A stretch of 31,647 bases of DNA from positions 1-31,647 of the forward strand of contig CABVDE010000021.1 in NCBI GenBank assembly GCA_902496945.1. Reading direction: 5' to 3'. The notes beneath the pieces were generated by a model, which did not search any database, was not told where the DNA came from, and saw only the letters and a program-made list of their open reading frames with translations. The position numbers and the translations under genes were made by a program. Positions 22,940 to 30,724 of the stretch are shown here, one piece after another; the first letter of the stretch is position 1, and each line of letters opens with the position of its first letter. Source of the stretch: an uncultured Collinsella sp. (GTDB lineage Bacteria; Actinomycetota; Coriobacteriia; Coriobacteriales; Coriobacteriaceae).

Positions 22940-23029
22940 ATGGGGCTTGACTGTGTACGGCGGGCCGCATTAGCCAGGTCGAGTTCGGGTTACGCAGCCG
23001 GAACTACCGATTGCTACGCCGGTTGGTAA
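22940..23029 (+). pseudogene. C-terminal remnant of the secreted protein gene (copy 2)
   Basis: The last 15 codons before TAA (SSGYAAGTTDCYAGW) match the end of the secreted protein at 18596 (DSGCAAGTTDYYTGW). Upstream codons back to an ATG at 22940 show no similarity and no ribosome binding site. It is a truncated duplicate, cut where the island joins. The surrounding 22848-22939 and 23106-23215 hold no other gene that I can support. Confidence 0.75.
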
Positions 23030-23130
23030 TCTGCCGGCATCGATTGCACATGATGGACGGGCGTCTTCACCGAGCCTTTGGGCAATGTAAGGGCGCCCGT
23101 TTTTTGTGTATGCTTGAGCTAACAGAGCGC
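22981..23130 (+). repeat. Duplicated segment, copy 2
   Basis: Counterpart of 18551-18700: gene end, spacer, terminator and downstream TGCTTGAGCTAACAGAGCGCT. Differences are scattered, so the duplication is not recent. Confidence 0.85.
23059..23105 (+). terminator. Terminator, copy 2
   Basis: GGGCGTCTTCAC (23059-23070) pairs with GTAAGGGCGCCC (23087-23098) with one mismatch, followed by GTTTTTTG. The stem is better paired than in copy 1. Confidence 0.8.
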
Positions 23131-23215
23131 TTACCGTGGCAGTACGCCGCGCATATGGGCGCGGGGCACACTAGTTCATGAGAAATAAGGTCTTTCTCGT
23201 GGAGGAAGTGGTCTT

Positions 23216-23422
23216 GTGAATGCTCGAGATATTGCCGTTGCCGCCGTCGCATTGGTGCTTGGTTGCCTTGGTCCTACGGCCGCGCTCATTGCGGGCATGC
23301 AGGGGTCATGCGGGGCTACTCCCATCGTGGTTGGCGCGCTGATCGCAGCCGCACTGCTGGGAAGCGCGGGCGTGGTTCTTTGCCGCGATGACGAGGACGA
23401 GGTGCCGGAGCCGCAACGCTAA
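23216..23422 (+). CDS. Small two-helix membrane protein (copy 2)
   Basis: The 68-residue product has two hydrophobic helices (about residues 5-27 and 35-56) and an acidic tail (CRDDEDEVPEPQR). GTG 23216 is preceded by GGAGGAAG at slightly long spacing. It occupies the same place after the duplicated terminator as the 75-residue gene at 18761. Function is unknown; the pairing with the secreted protein suggests a linked membrane role. Confidence 0.6.
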   Translation: MNARDIAVAAVALVLGCLGPTAALIAGMQGSCGATPIVVGALIAAALLGSAGVVLCRDDEDEVPEPQR

Positions 23423-23459
23423 CTGTTGTGAGATTGGCTGCCGGTCATAGACGAAGATA

Positions 23460-23498
23460 AAAGCCGCCGCAGGGGAAAGGTTCCCTTGCGGCGGCTTT
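23460..23498. terminator. Bidirectional terminator
   Basis: AAAGCCGCCGCAGGG pairs with CCCTTGCGGCGGCTTT with a one-base bulge; A and T runs flank both sides. It serves the small membrane gene and the convergent panE. Confidence 0.85.
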
Positions 23499-23531
23499 GC
23501 TGTTAAGGCTGTTGAATGCGGCACGTTGGCG

Positions 23532-24446
23532 CTACCAGCTTTTCTCGATATCGCGGATGCGCTGATAGAGCCACTCGTTTTGCGGCGCCTGGATATTGTG
23601 TTTGGCTGCGAGGCGGCAGATGGTGCCCGCGAACTCCTCGACCTCGGTTTTGCGCTGGGCGGCGCGGTCCTGCGCCATCGAGGGCATGCCGGCGGGGTCG
23701 AGTCCCTCGATGAGATGCACCATCTGCGTCAGGTCTGTCTCGGTGAGCCCGATGCCCTCGGCGTTGGCGACCGCAAGCGTCTCGCGCATGGCGGAGACAA
23801 AGCAGCGACGTTGCTCGGAGCCCTGTTCCGTGGCACTTCCGTACGTGCCGCCGAAGGCCATGCAGGTCTGGTTGATGCCGTCGTTGAGCATGAGTTTGGC
23901 CCACATGCGGTGCGCAATGTCGCTCTCGACGGTATGGGCGATGCCACAGCGCGTGTAGAGCTCGTCGATGGCGGTGACGGTCGCGGGATCGGTGCCGGCA
24001 GCTGCGCCAAAGCGGATTTCACCCGCATTGGTAAAGGTAAGTGCGCCGTTGAGGAATACCGCGTCCATGCCCTGGCAGATCCCCAGGACGGTGTGCTCCC
24101 AGCCAAAGCGCTCGGCAATCTTTTGCTCACTAGTGATGCCGTTACACAGCGAGGCGATGAGCGTGCTGGGACCCACGACGCGCTCCATGGTCCTGAGCGC
24201 TTGGTCGAGGCCGGTGGTCTTGACCGTCAGGATGACCAGATCGGCGGGCGTTGCCTCGCTGACGCGGACGGACTTGAGCACGCAAGGCTCGCCGTTGATG
24301 GTAAGCGCGTCGTTCGCGTGACGCTCGAAGCGTGCATCGTCCATGACGTATTCGAAGGCGTCGTTGCCGAGCGCCCGGGCGATCATGCTGCCGTAGAGCA
24401 AGCCGACACCGCCCTTGCCGATAAAGGCGACCTTGTTGATCTGCAT
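23532..24446 (-). CDS. panE: 2-dehydropantoate 2-reductase (ketopantoate reductase)
   Basis: It reduces ketopantoate to pantoate with NADPH in pantothenate and CoA synthesis. The 304-residue protein has the Rossmann loop VAFIGKGGVGLLYGSMIA, the LVILTVKTTGLDQAL segment and ASLCNGITSEQKIAE. The catalytic Lys region is HRMWAKLMLNDGINQTCMAF, and a C-terminal helical domain with PSMAQDRAAQRKTEVEEFAG follows. ATG 24446 has GGGGAG 9 bases upstream; an ATG 3 codons earlier sits directly on that site. The PanE/ApbA family also contains related reductases with other substrates, so the exact role is likely but not certain. Confidence 0.88.
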   Translation of the reverse strand: MQINKVAFIGKGGVGLLYGSMIARALGNDAFEYVMDDARFERHANDALTINGEPCVLKSVRVSEATPADLVILTVKTTGLDQALRTMERVVGPSTLIASLCNGITSEQKIAERFGWEHTVLGICQGMDAVFLNGALTFTNAGEIRFGAAAGTDPATVTAIDELYTRCGIAHTVESDIAHRMWAKLMLNDGINQTCMAFGGTYGSATEQGSEQRRCFVSAMRETLAVANAEGIGLTETDLTQMVHLIEGLDPAGMPSMAQDRAAQRKTEVEEFAGTICRLAAKHNIQAPQNEWLYQRIRDIEKSW

Positions 24447-24562
24447 ATGAATCATCTCCCCATATAAAAGACGCCCGCGTAGGGGCGCCTGATGGATTGT
24501 ATGCCGCCGGCGCACCTTGTGCATGCGGGGTGGCGAAATTTAAATGAATGGACGCGCGGAGC

Positions 24563-24757
24563 TTACGCTGCGGGGCAGGCCGCAAAGACGCGGGCGGGGT
24601 ATCCGACGCCATCGCGGACCTTGGGGAAGGTGCAGAAGATGACGGCACCCGTGGCGGGGAGTTCGTCCAGATGGTCCATGACCTCGATCTGATAGCGGTC
24701 GACCGAGAGGATGTATTGCTCGCCGGGATAGGGGTGGGCATTCTCGCGTGTGGTCAC
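24563..24757 (-). pseudogene. Small cyclase-family (kynurenine formamidase-like) C-terminal fragment
   Basis: The 64-codon frame ends VMDHLDELPATGAVIFCTFP-KVRDGVGYPARVFAACP, which resembles the extreme C terminus of cyclase-family proteins (LD-x-LP-x-G and G-x-G-x-PARV). The catalytic HxGTHxDxPxH part is absent. Yet GTG 24757 has a clean AAAGGAG 6 bases upstream. Either it is a remnant that regained a start or a small stand-alone protein. No other gene is seen in 24447-24919. Confidence 0.5.
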
Positions 24758-24919
24758 GGTCGGCTCCTTTCATCGGGCTTTTTGCTGATGTTAAAGCGGT
24801 GCCGTGACGGCTCGATTTCTGCTGCGTTACGATACGGTCTCAATTGCGATTCAAATGTGTTTCGATGGCGTGGCGGGTTTGTTTCGCCTTGCCAGAGCTT
24901 TGAGGGGAGAGGAGGGGCC

Positions 24920-26107
24920 GTGCAATACCGCGTTGACCCCAAAAGCGGCAACCGTATCTCGGCGCTGGGACTGGGCTGCATGAGGTTTCCCAGTGCGCCG
25001 GGGCGCCCCGATGCGAAGACGGCAGACGCCATCATTTCCCGTGCGGTGGAGCAAGGGATTAACTACCTTGACACGGCCTACCTCTATCCCGGCAACGAGG
25101 CTTGCGTAGGCGCTTCGCTTGAGCGCCTGAGCCTGCGCGATCGGGTTTTGCTCGCGACCAAGCTGCCTCACGCCTCGTGCAAGTGCGCGGAGGATTTCGA
25201 CCGCTTCTTTGATGAGCAGCTGCGCCGCCTGCGGACTGACCATATCGACTACTACCTCATGCACAACATCACCTCGCCCGCGCAATGGGAGCGTGTGGTG
25301 GCACTGGGCATTGAGGACTGGATTGCACGCCAAAAGGCTGCGGGGCGTATTCGCCAGATCGGTTTTTCGTACCATGGCAGTGCGGCGGATTTCCTCACGA
25401 TGCTCGATGCCTATGAGTGGGACTTTTGCCAGATTCAGTACAACTACGCCGGAGAGCGCTATCAGGCGGGAACGGCGGGGCTCATGGCAGCCGCCGAGCG
25501 CGGGCTTGCGGTATTTGTGATGGAGCCGCTTTTGGGCGGACGTCTGGCAGGCAAGTTGCCGCCGCGGGCGCGCGCCGTGCTTGACGGTGCGCATGACCAG
25601 CATTTGCATACACCTGCCGCTTGGGGGCTCTCGTGGGTGTGGAACCATCCTCAGGTGACGATACTGCTTTCGGGCATGACCGATACCGAGCAGGTGGACG
25701 AGAACGCGGCGCTGGCCGATCGCGTGCTGCCGGATTCGATGACGGCGGACCAGCTCGATACCATCGCGCGCGTGCTGGAAGAGTTTGAGAAATCGAACCG
25801 TGTGCCCTGCACGGGGTGCGGCTACTGCATGCCGTGCCCCAAGGGCACCAACATCCCCGGATGCTTTGCCGCCTACAACGCGAGCTACGCGCATAGCTGG
25901 TTTACGGGACTGTCGCAATACTTTACGGCGAGCGCGGTGCGGACGAGCGAGCCCAAGCTCGTGAGCAATTGCATCAAGTGCGGTAAATGCGCACGTCACT
26001 GCCCGCAGCACATCGATATCCCCGAGCGCCTCGATGACGTGCGCCGACGCTTCCAGCCCGGCCCCGTAACGGCCGTGCTTAAGGCCTTCAGCAAAACGCG
26101 CTCCTGA
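24920..26107 (+). CDS. Aldo/keto reductase with C-terminal 4Fe-4S cluster domain
   Basis: The 395-residue protein combines an aldo/keto reductase barrel with a ferredoxin-like tail. The barrel shows SALGLGCMRFP, INYLDTAYLYPGNE (catalytic Asp and Tyr), LLATKLPH (Lys), YYLMHNITS (His) and IGFSYHG. The tail has CTGCGYCMPCPKGTNIPGC and CIKCGKCARHCPQHIDIPERL, two cysteine sets that can hold iron-sulfur clusters. Such proteins are common in anaerobes and presumably pass electrons between ferredoxin and a carbonyl or alcohol; the substrate is not known. GTG 24920 has AGGAGGGG just upstream. A hairpin repeat begins 2 bases after its stop. Confidence 0.92.
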   Translation: MQYRVDPKSGNRISALGLGCMRFPSAPGRPDAKTADAIISRAVEQGINYLDTAYLYPGNEACVGASLERLSLRDRVLLATKLPHASCKCAEDFDRFFDEQLRRLRTDHIDYYLMHNITSPAQWERVVALGIEDWIARQKAAGRIRQIGFSYHGSAADFLTMLDAYEWDFCQIQYNYAGERYQAGTAGLMAAAERGLAVFVMEPLLGGRLAGKLPPRARAVLDGAHDQHLHTPAAWGLSWVWNHPQVTILLSGMTDTEQVDENAALADRVLPDSMTADQLDTIARVLEEFEKSNRVPCTGCGYCMPCPKGTNIPGCFAAYNASYAHSWFTGLSQYFTASAVRTSEPKLVSNCIKCGKCARHCPQHIDIPERLDDVRRRFQPGPVTAVLKAFSKTRS

Positions 26108-26108
26108 T

Positions 26109-26197
26109 GCCCCTTTTTTATAACTTGCGGTGGAATAGTTCCTGCTTGCGGCAGAATAAGGCGTTAACAGGAACTATTTCACCGCAACTGATGGGGC
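26109..26197. repeat. Palindromic hairpin element, copy 1
   Basis: TTGCGGTGGAATAGTTCCTG (26125-26144) pairs with 26168-26187 over 20 bases with one G-U, around a 23-base loop. An outer GCCCC (26109-26113) and GGGGC (26193-26197) can add a stem. The outer 13 bases of the main stem are identical in copy 2, while the inner 7 differ on both sides and still pair. No T-run follows on either strand, so it is not a terminator. It ends 4 bases before the next start codon. Confidence 0.9.
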
Positions 26198-26201
26198 TAT
26201 C

Positions 26202-27221
26202 GTGGGCGATCGAGGTTTACGTGATGATTCGCGTGATGTTCGCTGGGGCGTTTTGGGCGCAGGGCACATTTCGTACCGATTTGCATCGTCGCTCAAGGGG
26301 GTCGATGAGGCACGGCTGGTGGCTGCGGCCGGCCGCACTCCTGCGCATGTCGAGGAATTTTGCCGAGCGTTTTCGATCGATGCCGCCCATGGCTATGCCT
26401 CGGCCGACGATAACGGCGATGCGGCTTATGACGCGTTGATTGCCGACCCCGATGTCGACGCGATCTACTTGGCTCTTCCGCATGGTATGCATGCGCACTG
26501 GGCCTGTCGCGCCCTGCGCGCCGGAAAGGCCATGCTGTGCGAAAAGCCGGCCGTTCTGAGTGAGGAAGAGGCTCTCTCGATTGCCTCCACCTCTCGCGAG
26601 TGCGGTGTGCTGTTTATGGAGGCAATGAAAAATCGGTTTTGCCCGATGCGCACTCGCGTGAAGGGCTTACTTGCGTCGGGGGAGCTTGGCCGTGTTGTCT
26701 CGATTGAGAGCGTGCAAAAGCTCGACTATGGCGAGACTCCTTCGGGTTATCTGCTCGATCCTCTGCAGGGCGGCTGCCTATATGACATGGGCTGCTATGC
26801 AGTCGGTTGGTTTGAGGACTTGCTCGCGGGCGCGTGCGAGGTTTCGTCTCGCGAAGTTCGCTGGCGCGACGTGCCGGGCGGCCACGTGGATTGGGCCGAT
26901 GAGATCCATATGAGCCTTGGTGGCCTGCCGATTCATATGGTGTGCGACGGCAAAGCAGCATATGAAAGCCGCTTAACAGTTGCCTGCGAGCGGGGCTCGT
27001 TGGAAATTGAGCGTCTCCATCGCCCCGAACTCGCCCATGTGAAGTACTCCGACGGACGAATGCTCGAAATAAATGCCCCGTTTGAGGTCGATGATTTCTA
27101 CGGCGAAATCCAGCATGCGACTCAGCTCATCCGGGCGGGGAAGCTCGAGAGTCCCATCATGCCCCTTGCCGCCACACAGCGCTGCGCGCGCATCATCGAT
27201 GCGATTCGTTTGACGCTCTAG
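26202..27221 (+). CDS. Gfo/Idh/MocA-family oxidoreductase (second)
   Basis: The 339-residue protein has a Rossmann loop VRWGVLGAGHISYRFASSL, VDAIYLALPHGMHAHWACRALRAGKAMLCEKPAVLSEEEA with the EKP motif, and GGCLYDMGCYAVGWF in the substrate domain. It resembles dimeric dihydrodiol dehydrogenase-like sugar oxidoreductases; the substrate is unknown. GTG 26202 is the only start before the Rossmann strand; the GATGGGG that would serve as its ribosome binding site is the right arm of the palindromic element. It has little in common with the other Gfo/Idh/MocA gene at 13256 beyond family motifs. Confidence 0.9.
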   Translation: MGDRGLRDDSRDVRWGVLGAGHISYRFASSLKGVDEARLVAAAGRTPAHVEEFCRAFSIDAAHGYASADDNGDAAYDALIADPDVDAIYLALPHGMHAHWACRALRAGKAMLCEKPAVLSEEEALSIASTSRECGVLFMEAMKNRFCPMRTRVKGLLASGELGRVVSIESVQKLDYGETPSGYLLDPLQGGCLYDMGCYAVGWFEDLLAGACEVSSREVRWRDVPGGHVDWADEIHMSLGGLPIHMVCDGKAAYESRLTVACERGSLEIERLHRPELAHVKYSDGRMLEINAPFEVDDFYGEIQHATQLIRAGKLESPIMPLAATQRCARIIDAIRLTL

Positions 27222-27262
27222 GCTGTGGTGCTGGTGCCCAGGGGATCGGCGGTCCGTGTAAT

Positions 27263-27350
27263 GCCCCTTTTATAACTTGCGGTGGAATACGGTCTGTTTG
27301 CGCCAAAATGGGGCACTAATAGACCGTATTTCACCGCAACTGATGAGGGG
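27263..27350. repeat. Palindromic hairpin element, copy 2
   Basis: TTGCGGTGGAATACGGTCTG (27277-27296) pairs with 27320-27339, 18 Watson-Crick pairs plus two G-U, around a 23-base loop. Loop bases TTGCG, CA, AAT, GGC and TAA are shared with copy 1. GCCCC at 27263-27267 and GGGG at 27347-27350 flank it. It lies 10 bases before the nfo start. Confidence 0.9.
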
Positions 27351-27359
27351 GAGCTGGAG

Positions 27360-28226
27360 ATGCTGACGATTGGGTGTCACCTATCGACGACTAAGGGCTA
27401 TCGGGCGATGGGGGAGACGGCGCTGTCTATTGGCGCCAACACCTTTGCGTTCTTCACGCGCAACCCGCGCGGTGGCAAGGCGAAAGACCTCGACATGGAC
27501 GATGTGGCGGCTCTGCGTGAGCTTATGGCGCAAAACGGCTTTGGTCCGCTCGTAGCTCATGCCCCCTATACCTACAACCCCTGCTCTGCCAAGGAGCGGG
27601 CGCGCGAGTTTGCCTTGGAGGCAATGACCGAGGACCTGCAGCGACTGGAAGCACTGCCCGGCAATTACTACAACTTCCATCCCGGTGCGCATGTGGGGCA
27701 GGGCGCCGACGCCGGCATTCAGATGATTATCGATACGTTGTGCCGGGTGATGTTTGAGGGGCAGCAGACGACAGTGCTGCTCGAGACCATGGCGGGCAAG
27801 GGCACCGAGGTGGGCCGTAGCTTTGAAGAGCTGGCGCGCATTATCGAGGGCGTTGCCGCCAAGTGCCCCGAGCTGTCGGACAAGCTGGGTGTTTGTCTGG
27901 ACACCTGCCATGTGAGCGATGCCGGCTACGACATCATCCATGATCTTAACGGCGTGCTCGACGAGTTCGACCGTGTGGTAGGCATCGATCGCCTGCATGC
28001 CGTGCACATCAACGACTCAAAGAACCCCTGTGGTGCCCATAAGGATCGTCATGAGTGCATCGGCAAGGGCTACCTTGGCAGCGAGGAGCTTGGCGGCGGT
28101 ATGCAGGTTATGCAGAATATTGTATCGAATAGCCGATTGTGCACCTTGCCATTCATTTTGGAGACGCCGAACGAACTTGCAGGTTATGCAGCGGAAATTA
28201 CTCTGCTACGTTCATTGCAGCAGTAA
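27360..28226 (+). CDS. nfo: Endonuclease IV (deoxyribonuclease IV)
   Basis: Endonuclease IV cuts DNA 5' of abasic sites in base excision repair, using three zinc ions. The 288-residue protein shows IGCHLSTTKGYRAMGETALSIGANTFAFFTRNPRG, VAHAPYTYNPCS, YNFHPGAHVGQG (zinc His), VLLETMAGKGTEVG (zinc Glu), GVCLDTCHVSDAGYD (zinc Asp and His), VHINDSKNPCGAHKDRHECIGKGYLG and a final ILETPNE (zinc Glu). ATG 27360 has GGGGGAG upstream and matches the family start; an in-frame ATG at 27282 lies within the hairpin element. Length is normal. Confidence 0.97.
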   Translation: MLTIGCHLSTTKGYRAMGETALSIGANTFAFFTRNPRGGKAKDLDMDDVAALRELMAQNGFGPLVAHAPYTYNPCSAKERAREFALEAMTEDLQRLEALPGNYYNFHPGAHVGQGADAGIQMIIDTLCRVMFEGQQTTVLLETMAGKGTEVGRSFEELARIIEGVAAKCPELSDKLGVCLDTCHVSDAGYDIIHDLNGVLDEFDRVVGIDRLHAVHINDSKNPCGAHKDRHECIGKGYLGSEELGGGMQVMQNIVSNSRLCTLPFILETPNELAGYAAEITLLRSLQQ

Positions 28227-28287
28227 TAACTGTCACAAAGTGGAGTGTTCCATTCACGTTATGGGTCTGTTTCAATCAGTTTTCTCA

Positions 28288-28316
28288 TTGCAGATTCGCA
28301 CTTACGGGTGCATAAT
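28288..28316 (+). promoter_or_regulatory. Predicted promoter of the amino-acid ABC operon
   Basis: TTGCAG (28288-28293), a 17-base spacer and CATAAT (28311-28316) lie about 57 bases before the binding protein start. Confidence 0.6.
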
Positions 28317-28373
28317 AGCCAACAGTTTTTGCAGACCTCTGAATCAAACGGGGTCACCGGAAGGAGACTGATT

Positions 28374-29234
28374 ATGAAGCTCAAGAAGCTTGGCGCATTT
28401 GCCGCCACGGGTGCCATGGCACTCGCCCTCGCACTGACGGGCTGCGGCTCGTCCAACGCCACCTCTGGTTCTGATGCCGGTTCCAGCAGCTCTGACGACG
28501 TGAAGGTCGAGAAAGTCGACGGCTCCAAGGAGTATGCACTCGTCAAGGACGGTACGCTCACCGTCGGCACCTCTGCCGAGTACGCGCCGTTTGAGTACAA
28601 GGATGACAACGGCGACTACCAGGGCTTTGACCTTGAGCTTATCAAGGCTATCGCTGACAAGCTGGGTCTGGATGTCGAGTACGTCAACAACGACTTCGAC
28701 ACGCTCGTCCCCGGCGTTGCTTCGGGCGCCAAGTACGACGTCTCCATCGCGGCTATCACTGACACGCCCGAGCGCGAGAAGGAAGTCGCTTTCTCCGACT
28801 CTTACTACATGGACGACCAGGCTATCGTGACCAAGGTCGATAACACCGACATTACGGCCGATAACTACAGCGAGAAGCTCAATAATGCCGACGCCACGAT
28901 CATCGTCCAGTCCGGTTCGACCGCCGAGGCCTTTGCCCAGGAAAACTTCCCCAAGGCCAAGATCGTCCCCTACAAGGACGCCACCGAGTGCTTCAGCGCC
29001 CTGCAGTCTGATAAGGGCGACGCCGTGGTCACCAACCGCTCTGTTGCCAGCCAGCTGACCGCCGAGCAGTTCAACACCTGCCATACGGTTAAGCAGATCA
29101 GCACCGGCGAGGAGTACGCCATCGCCATCAACCAGGGCAACACCAAGCTCAAGGACGACATCAACCAGGCCATCAAGGACCTGACCGATGACGGTACCGT
29201 TGACGCCCTCATGGCTAAGTACAACATCAAGTAA
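28374..29234 (+). CDS. Amino-acid ABC transporter substrate-binding lipoprotein
   Basis: The 286-residue protein has a lipoprotein signal with lipobox LTGC (Cys at about residue 24), a Ser/Gly-rich tether, and a family 3 solute-binding fold. The fold shows LTVGTSAEYAPFEYKDDNGDYQGFDLELIKAIADKLG, PGVASGAKYDVSIAAITDTPEREKEVAFSDSYY and a C-terminal EEYAIAINQGNTKLKDDINQ. It captures a polar amino acid outside the membrane; the specific ligand cannot be read. ATG 28374 has AAGGAG 7 bases upstream. A terminator follows, and the permease and ATPase genes come next, a layout that makes more binding protein than membrane components. Confidence 0.95.
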   Translation: MKLKKLGAFAATGAMALALALTGCGSSNATSGSDAGSSSSDDVKVEKVDGSKEYALVKDGTLTVGTSAEYAPFEYKDDNGDYQGFDLELIKAIADKLGLDVEYVNNDFDTLVPGVASGAKYDVSIAAITDTPEREKEVAFSDSYYMDDQAIVTKVDNTDITADNYSEKLNNADATIIVQSGSTAEAFAQENFPKAKIVPYKDATECFSALQSDKGDAVVTNRSVASQLTAEQFNTCHTVKQISTGEEYAIAINQGNTKLKDDINQAIKDLTDDGTVDALMAKYNIK

Positions 29235-29257
29235 AATAGCTACTTGATCGCGCGCGG

Positions 29258-29288
29258 GCCCTTTCCGTTTTGGCGGAGAGGGCCTTTG
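29258..29288 (+). terminator. Intra-operon terminator after the binding protein
   Basis: GGCCCTTTCCG (29258-29268) pairs with CGGAGAGGGCC (29275-29285) with one G-U, followed by only TTTG, so it is probably leaky. Confidence 0.7.
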
Positions 29289-29350
29289 CGTTTCTTGAAA
29301 GGGCGTCGTCCCGTCCCGTTATGTCGGCAACTTAAACGTTAGGAGCCACC

Positions 29351-30712
29351 TTGTCTCGATTGAACCAAGGAGCTATGGGCCAGAGCTATCCACTGCCCTC
29401 GATGCTCCAAAAGCTGGCCTGCGCCCTGGCCGTGGCGCTCGCCCTGGTATGCGCGGGGGCCTGCGTGCCCTCGACTGCTCAGGCGCTTGAGACCGCAAAG
29501 ATCACCGCCCGCCCCAATACCGGTTCGGGTAGCGACGTGGTCGGTGGCACCGAGACACGTATCACCTGGGAGGTTCAGGCCGATGCCGACGAGGAACTGA
29601 GCGGTCTTTCACTGACGTTTGCCGATGGCACGACCTTTGGTGCGGACGACATGCGTCTGACGATGCTCTCGGGCGATGACCTTATGGACCGTACGCCCAT
29701 GAAGCCTACGTGCAAGGTCGACGGCCAGACGCTCAAGATTGATTTTGGCGAGACGGCGCCCGCCGGCGGTTATTTCCGCGTCGAGGTCTACGGCGTGACC
29801 TTCCCCGTCGAGGGCGGCGACGAGGCCTTTAGCGGCACCTACACTTTGGCCGATGGTTCGACCAAGAAGATCTCCAAGATTCCGTCGGTGGAGATCAAGG
29901 GCGTGACGGCATTCGATAACTTCCTGGCCGACCTTAAGGAGCAGCCGTGGGTCGAGGCATGGAATTCCAACATGTTCCTTCGCCTGTTCCTGAACCCGGT
30001 CATTTTGGTTCAGAGCCTGCCGATCGTCTTCAAGGGCTTCCTCATGTCGCTCTCGATCGTGCTTGTGGCGTTTCCGCTGGCGATTCCCTTTGGTTTTGCC
30101 CTGTCGCTCATGCGCATCTCCAAGTCGCGCATCCTGCGCTGCCTTGCCGGCATCTACGTGAACATCATCCGCGGTACGCCGGCGTTCCTGCAAATCTATA
30201 TCGCGTTCTTCGGTCTGCCACTGGCCGGCGTCAAGGTTGACGACTATGTGCTCGGTGTCATCGTCATGGCCATGAACTCGTCTGCCTACCTGTGCGAGAT
30301 CTTCCGCGCCGGTATCCAGTCGATCCCCAAGGGACAGAACGAGGCCGCGCGCTCGCTGGGCATGAACGCCTTCCAGACGCTGCTCTATGTCATGATTCCG
30401 CAGACGTTCCGCAATGTCCTGCCCACGCTGACCAGTGAGTTCATCCTGCTTTACAAGGATACGTCGCTGCTCGCGGCCGTGGGCGTGGTCGAGATCGTCA
30501 TGAACGCCCGCACCATCGTGGCCACGACCGGCTCCATTACGCCGTATGTGGTTGCAGCCCTGTTCTACCTGGTCATCACCCTGCCGCTTGCTCGTTTGGT
30601 GAGCGGTCTGGAGGCGAGGCTTTTGGGTACGTCCGAAACCAAGAAGAAACGTCCCACCAAGAGCGCCGGGCAGGTTGTCGCGACGCCCGCCGATCACATC
30701 GCCGGTCTGTAA
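29351..30712 (+). CDS. Amino-acid ABC permease with extra N-terminal exported domain
   Basis: The 453-residue protein is about twice the length of a typical polar amino-acid permease. Residues 18-47 form a signal or first membrane helix (LACALAVALALVCAGACV). Residues about 48-190 form a beta-rich, probably extracytoplasmic domain (TRITWEVQADADEELSGLSL). Then follows a standard permease domain with several helices, NIIRGTPAFLQIYIAFFGLP and the ATPase-contacting EAA loop FRAGIQSIPKGQNEAARSLG. TTG 29351 has TTAGGAG 5 bases upstream. The ATPase gene begins 12 bases later. The extra domain could help dock the substrate-binding protein; this is an inference. Confidence 0.92.
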   Translation: MSRLNQGAMGQSYPLPSMLQKLACALAVALALVCAGACVPSTAQALETAKITARPNTGSGSDVVGGTETRITWEVQADADEELSGLSLTFADGTTFGADDMRLTMLSGDDLMDRTPMKPTCKVDGQTLKIDFGETAPAGGYFRVEVYGVTFPVEGGDEAFSGTYTLADGSTKKISKIPSVEIKGVTAFDNFLADLKEQPWVEAWNSNMFLRLFLNPVILVQSLPIVFKGFLMSLSIVLVAFPLAIPFGFALSLMRISKSRILRCLAGIYVNIIRGTPAFLQIYIAFFGLPLAGVKVDDYVLGVIVMAMNSSAYLCEIFRAGIQSIPKGQNEAARSLGMNAFQTLLYVMIPQTFRNVLPTLTSEFILLYKDTSLLAAVGVVEIVMNARTIVATTGSITPYVVAALFYLVITLPLARLVSGLEARLLGTSETKKKRPTKSAGQVVATPADHIAGL

Positions 30713-30724
30713 GGAGGTCCTATC

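Noticed and set aside
26109..27350. Hairpin elements as transcription terminators
   Set aside because: Neither strand shows a T-run after the stems, and both lie directly before start codons.
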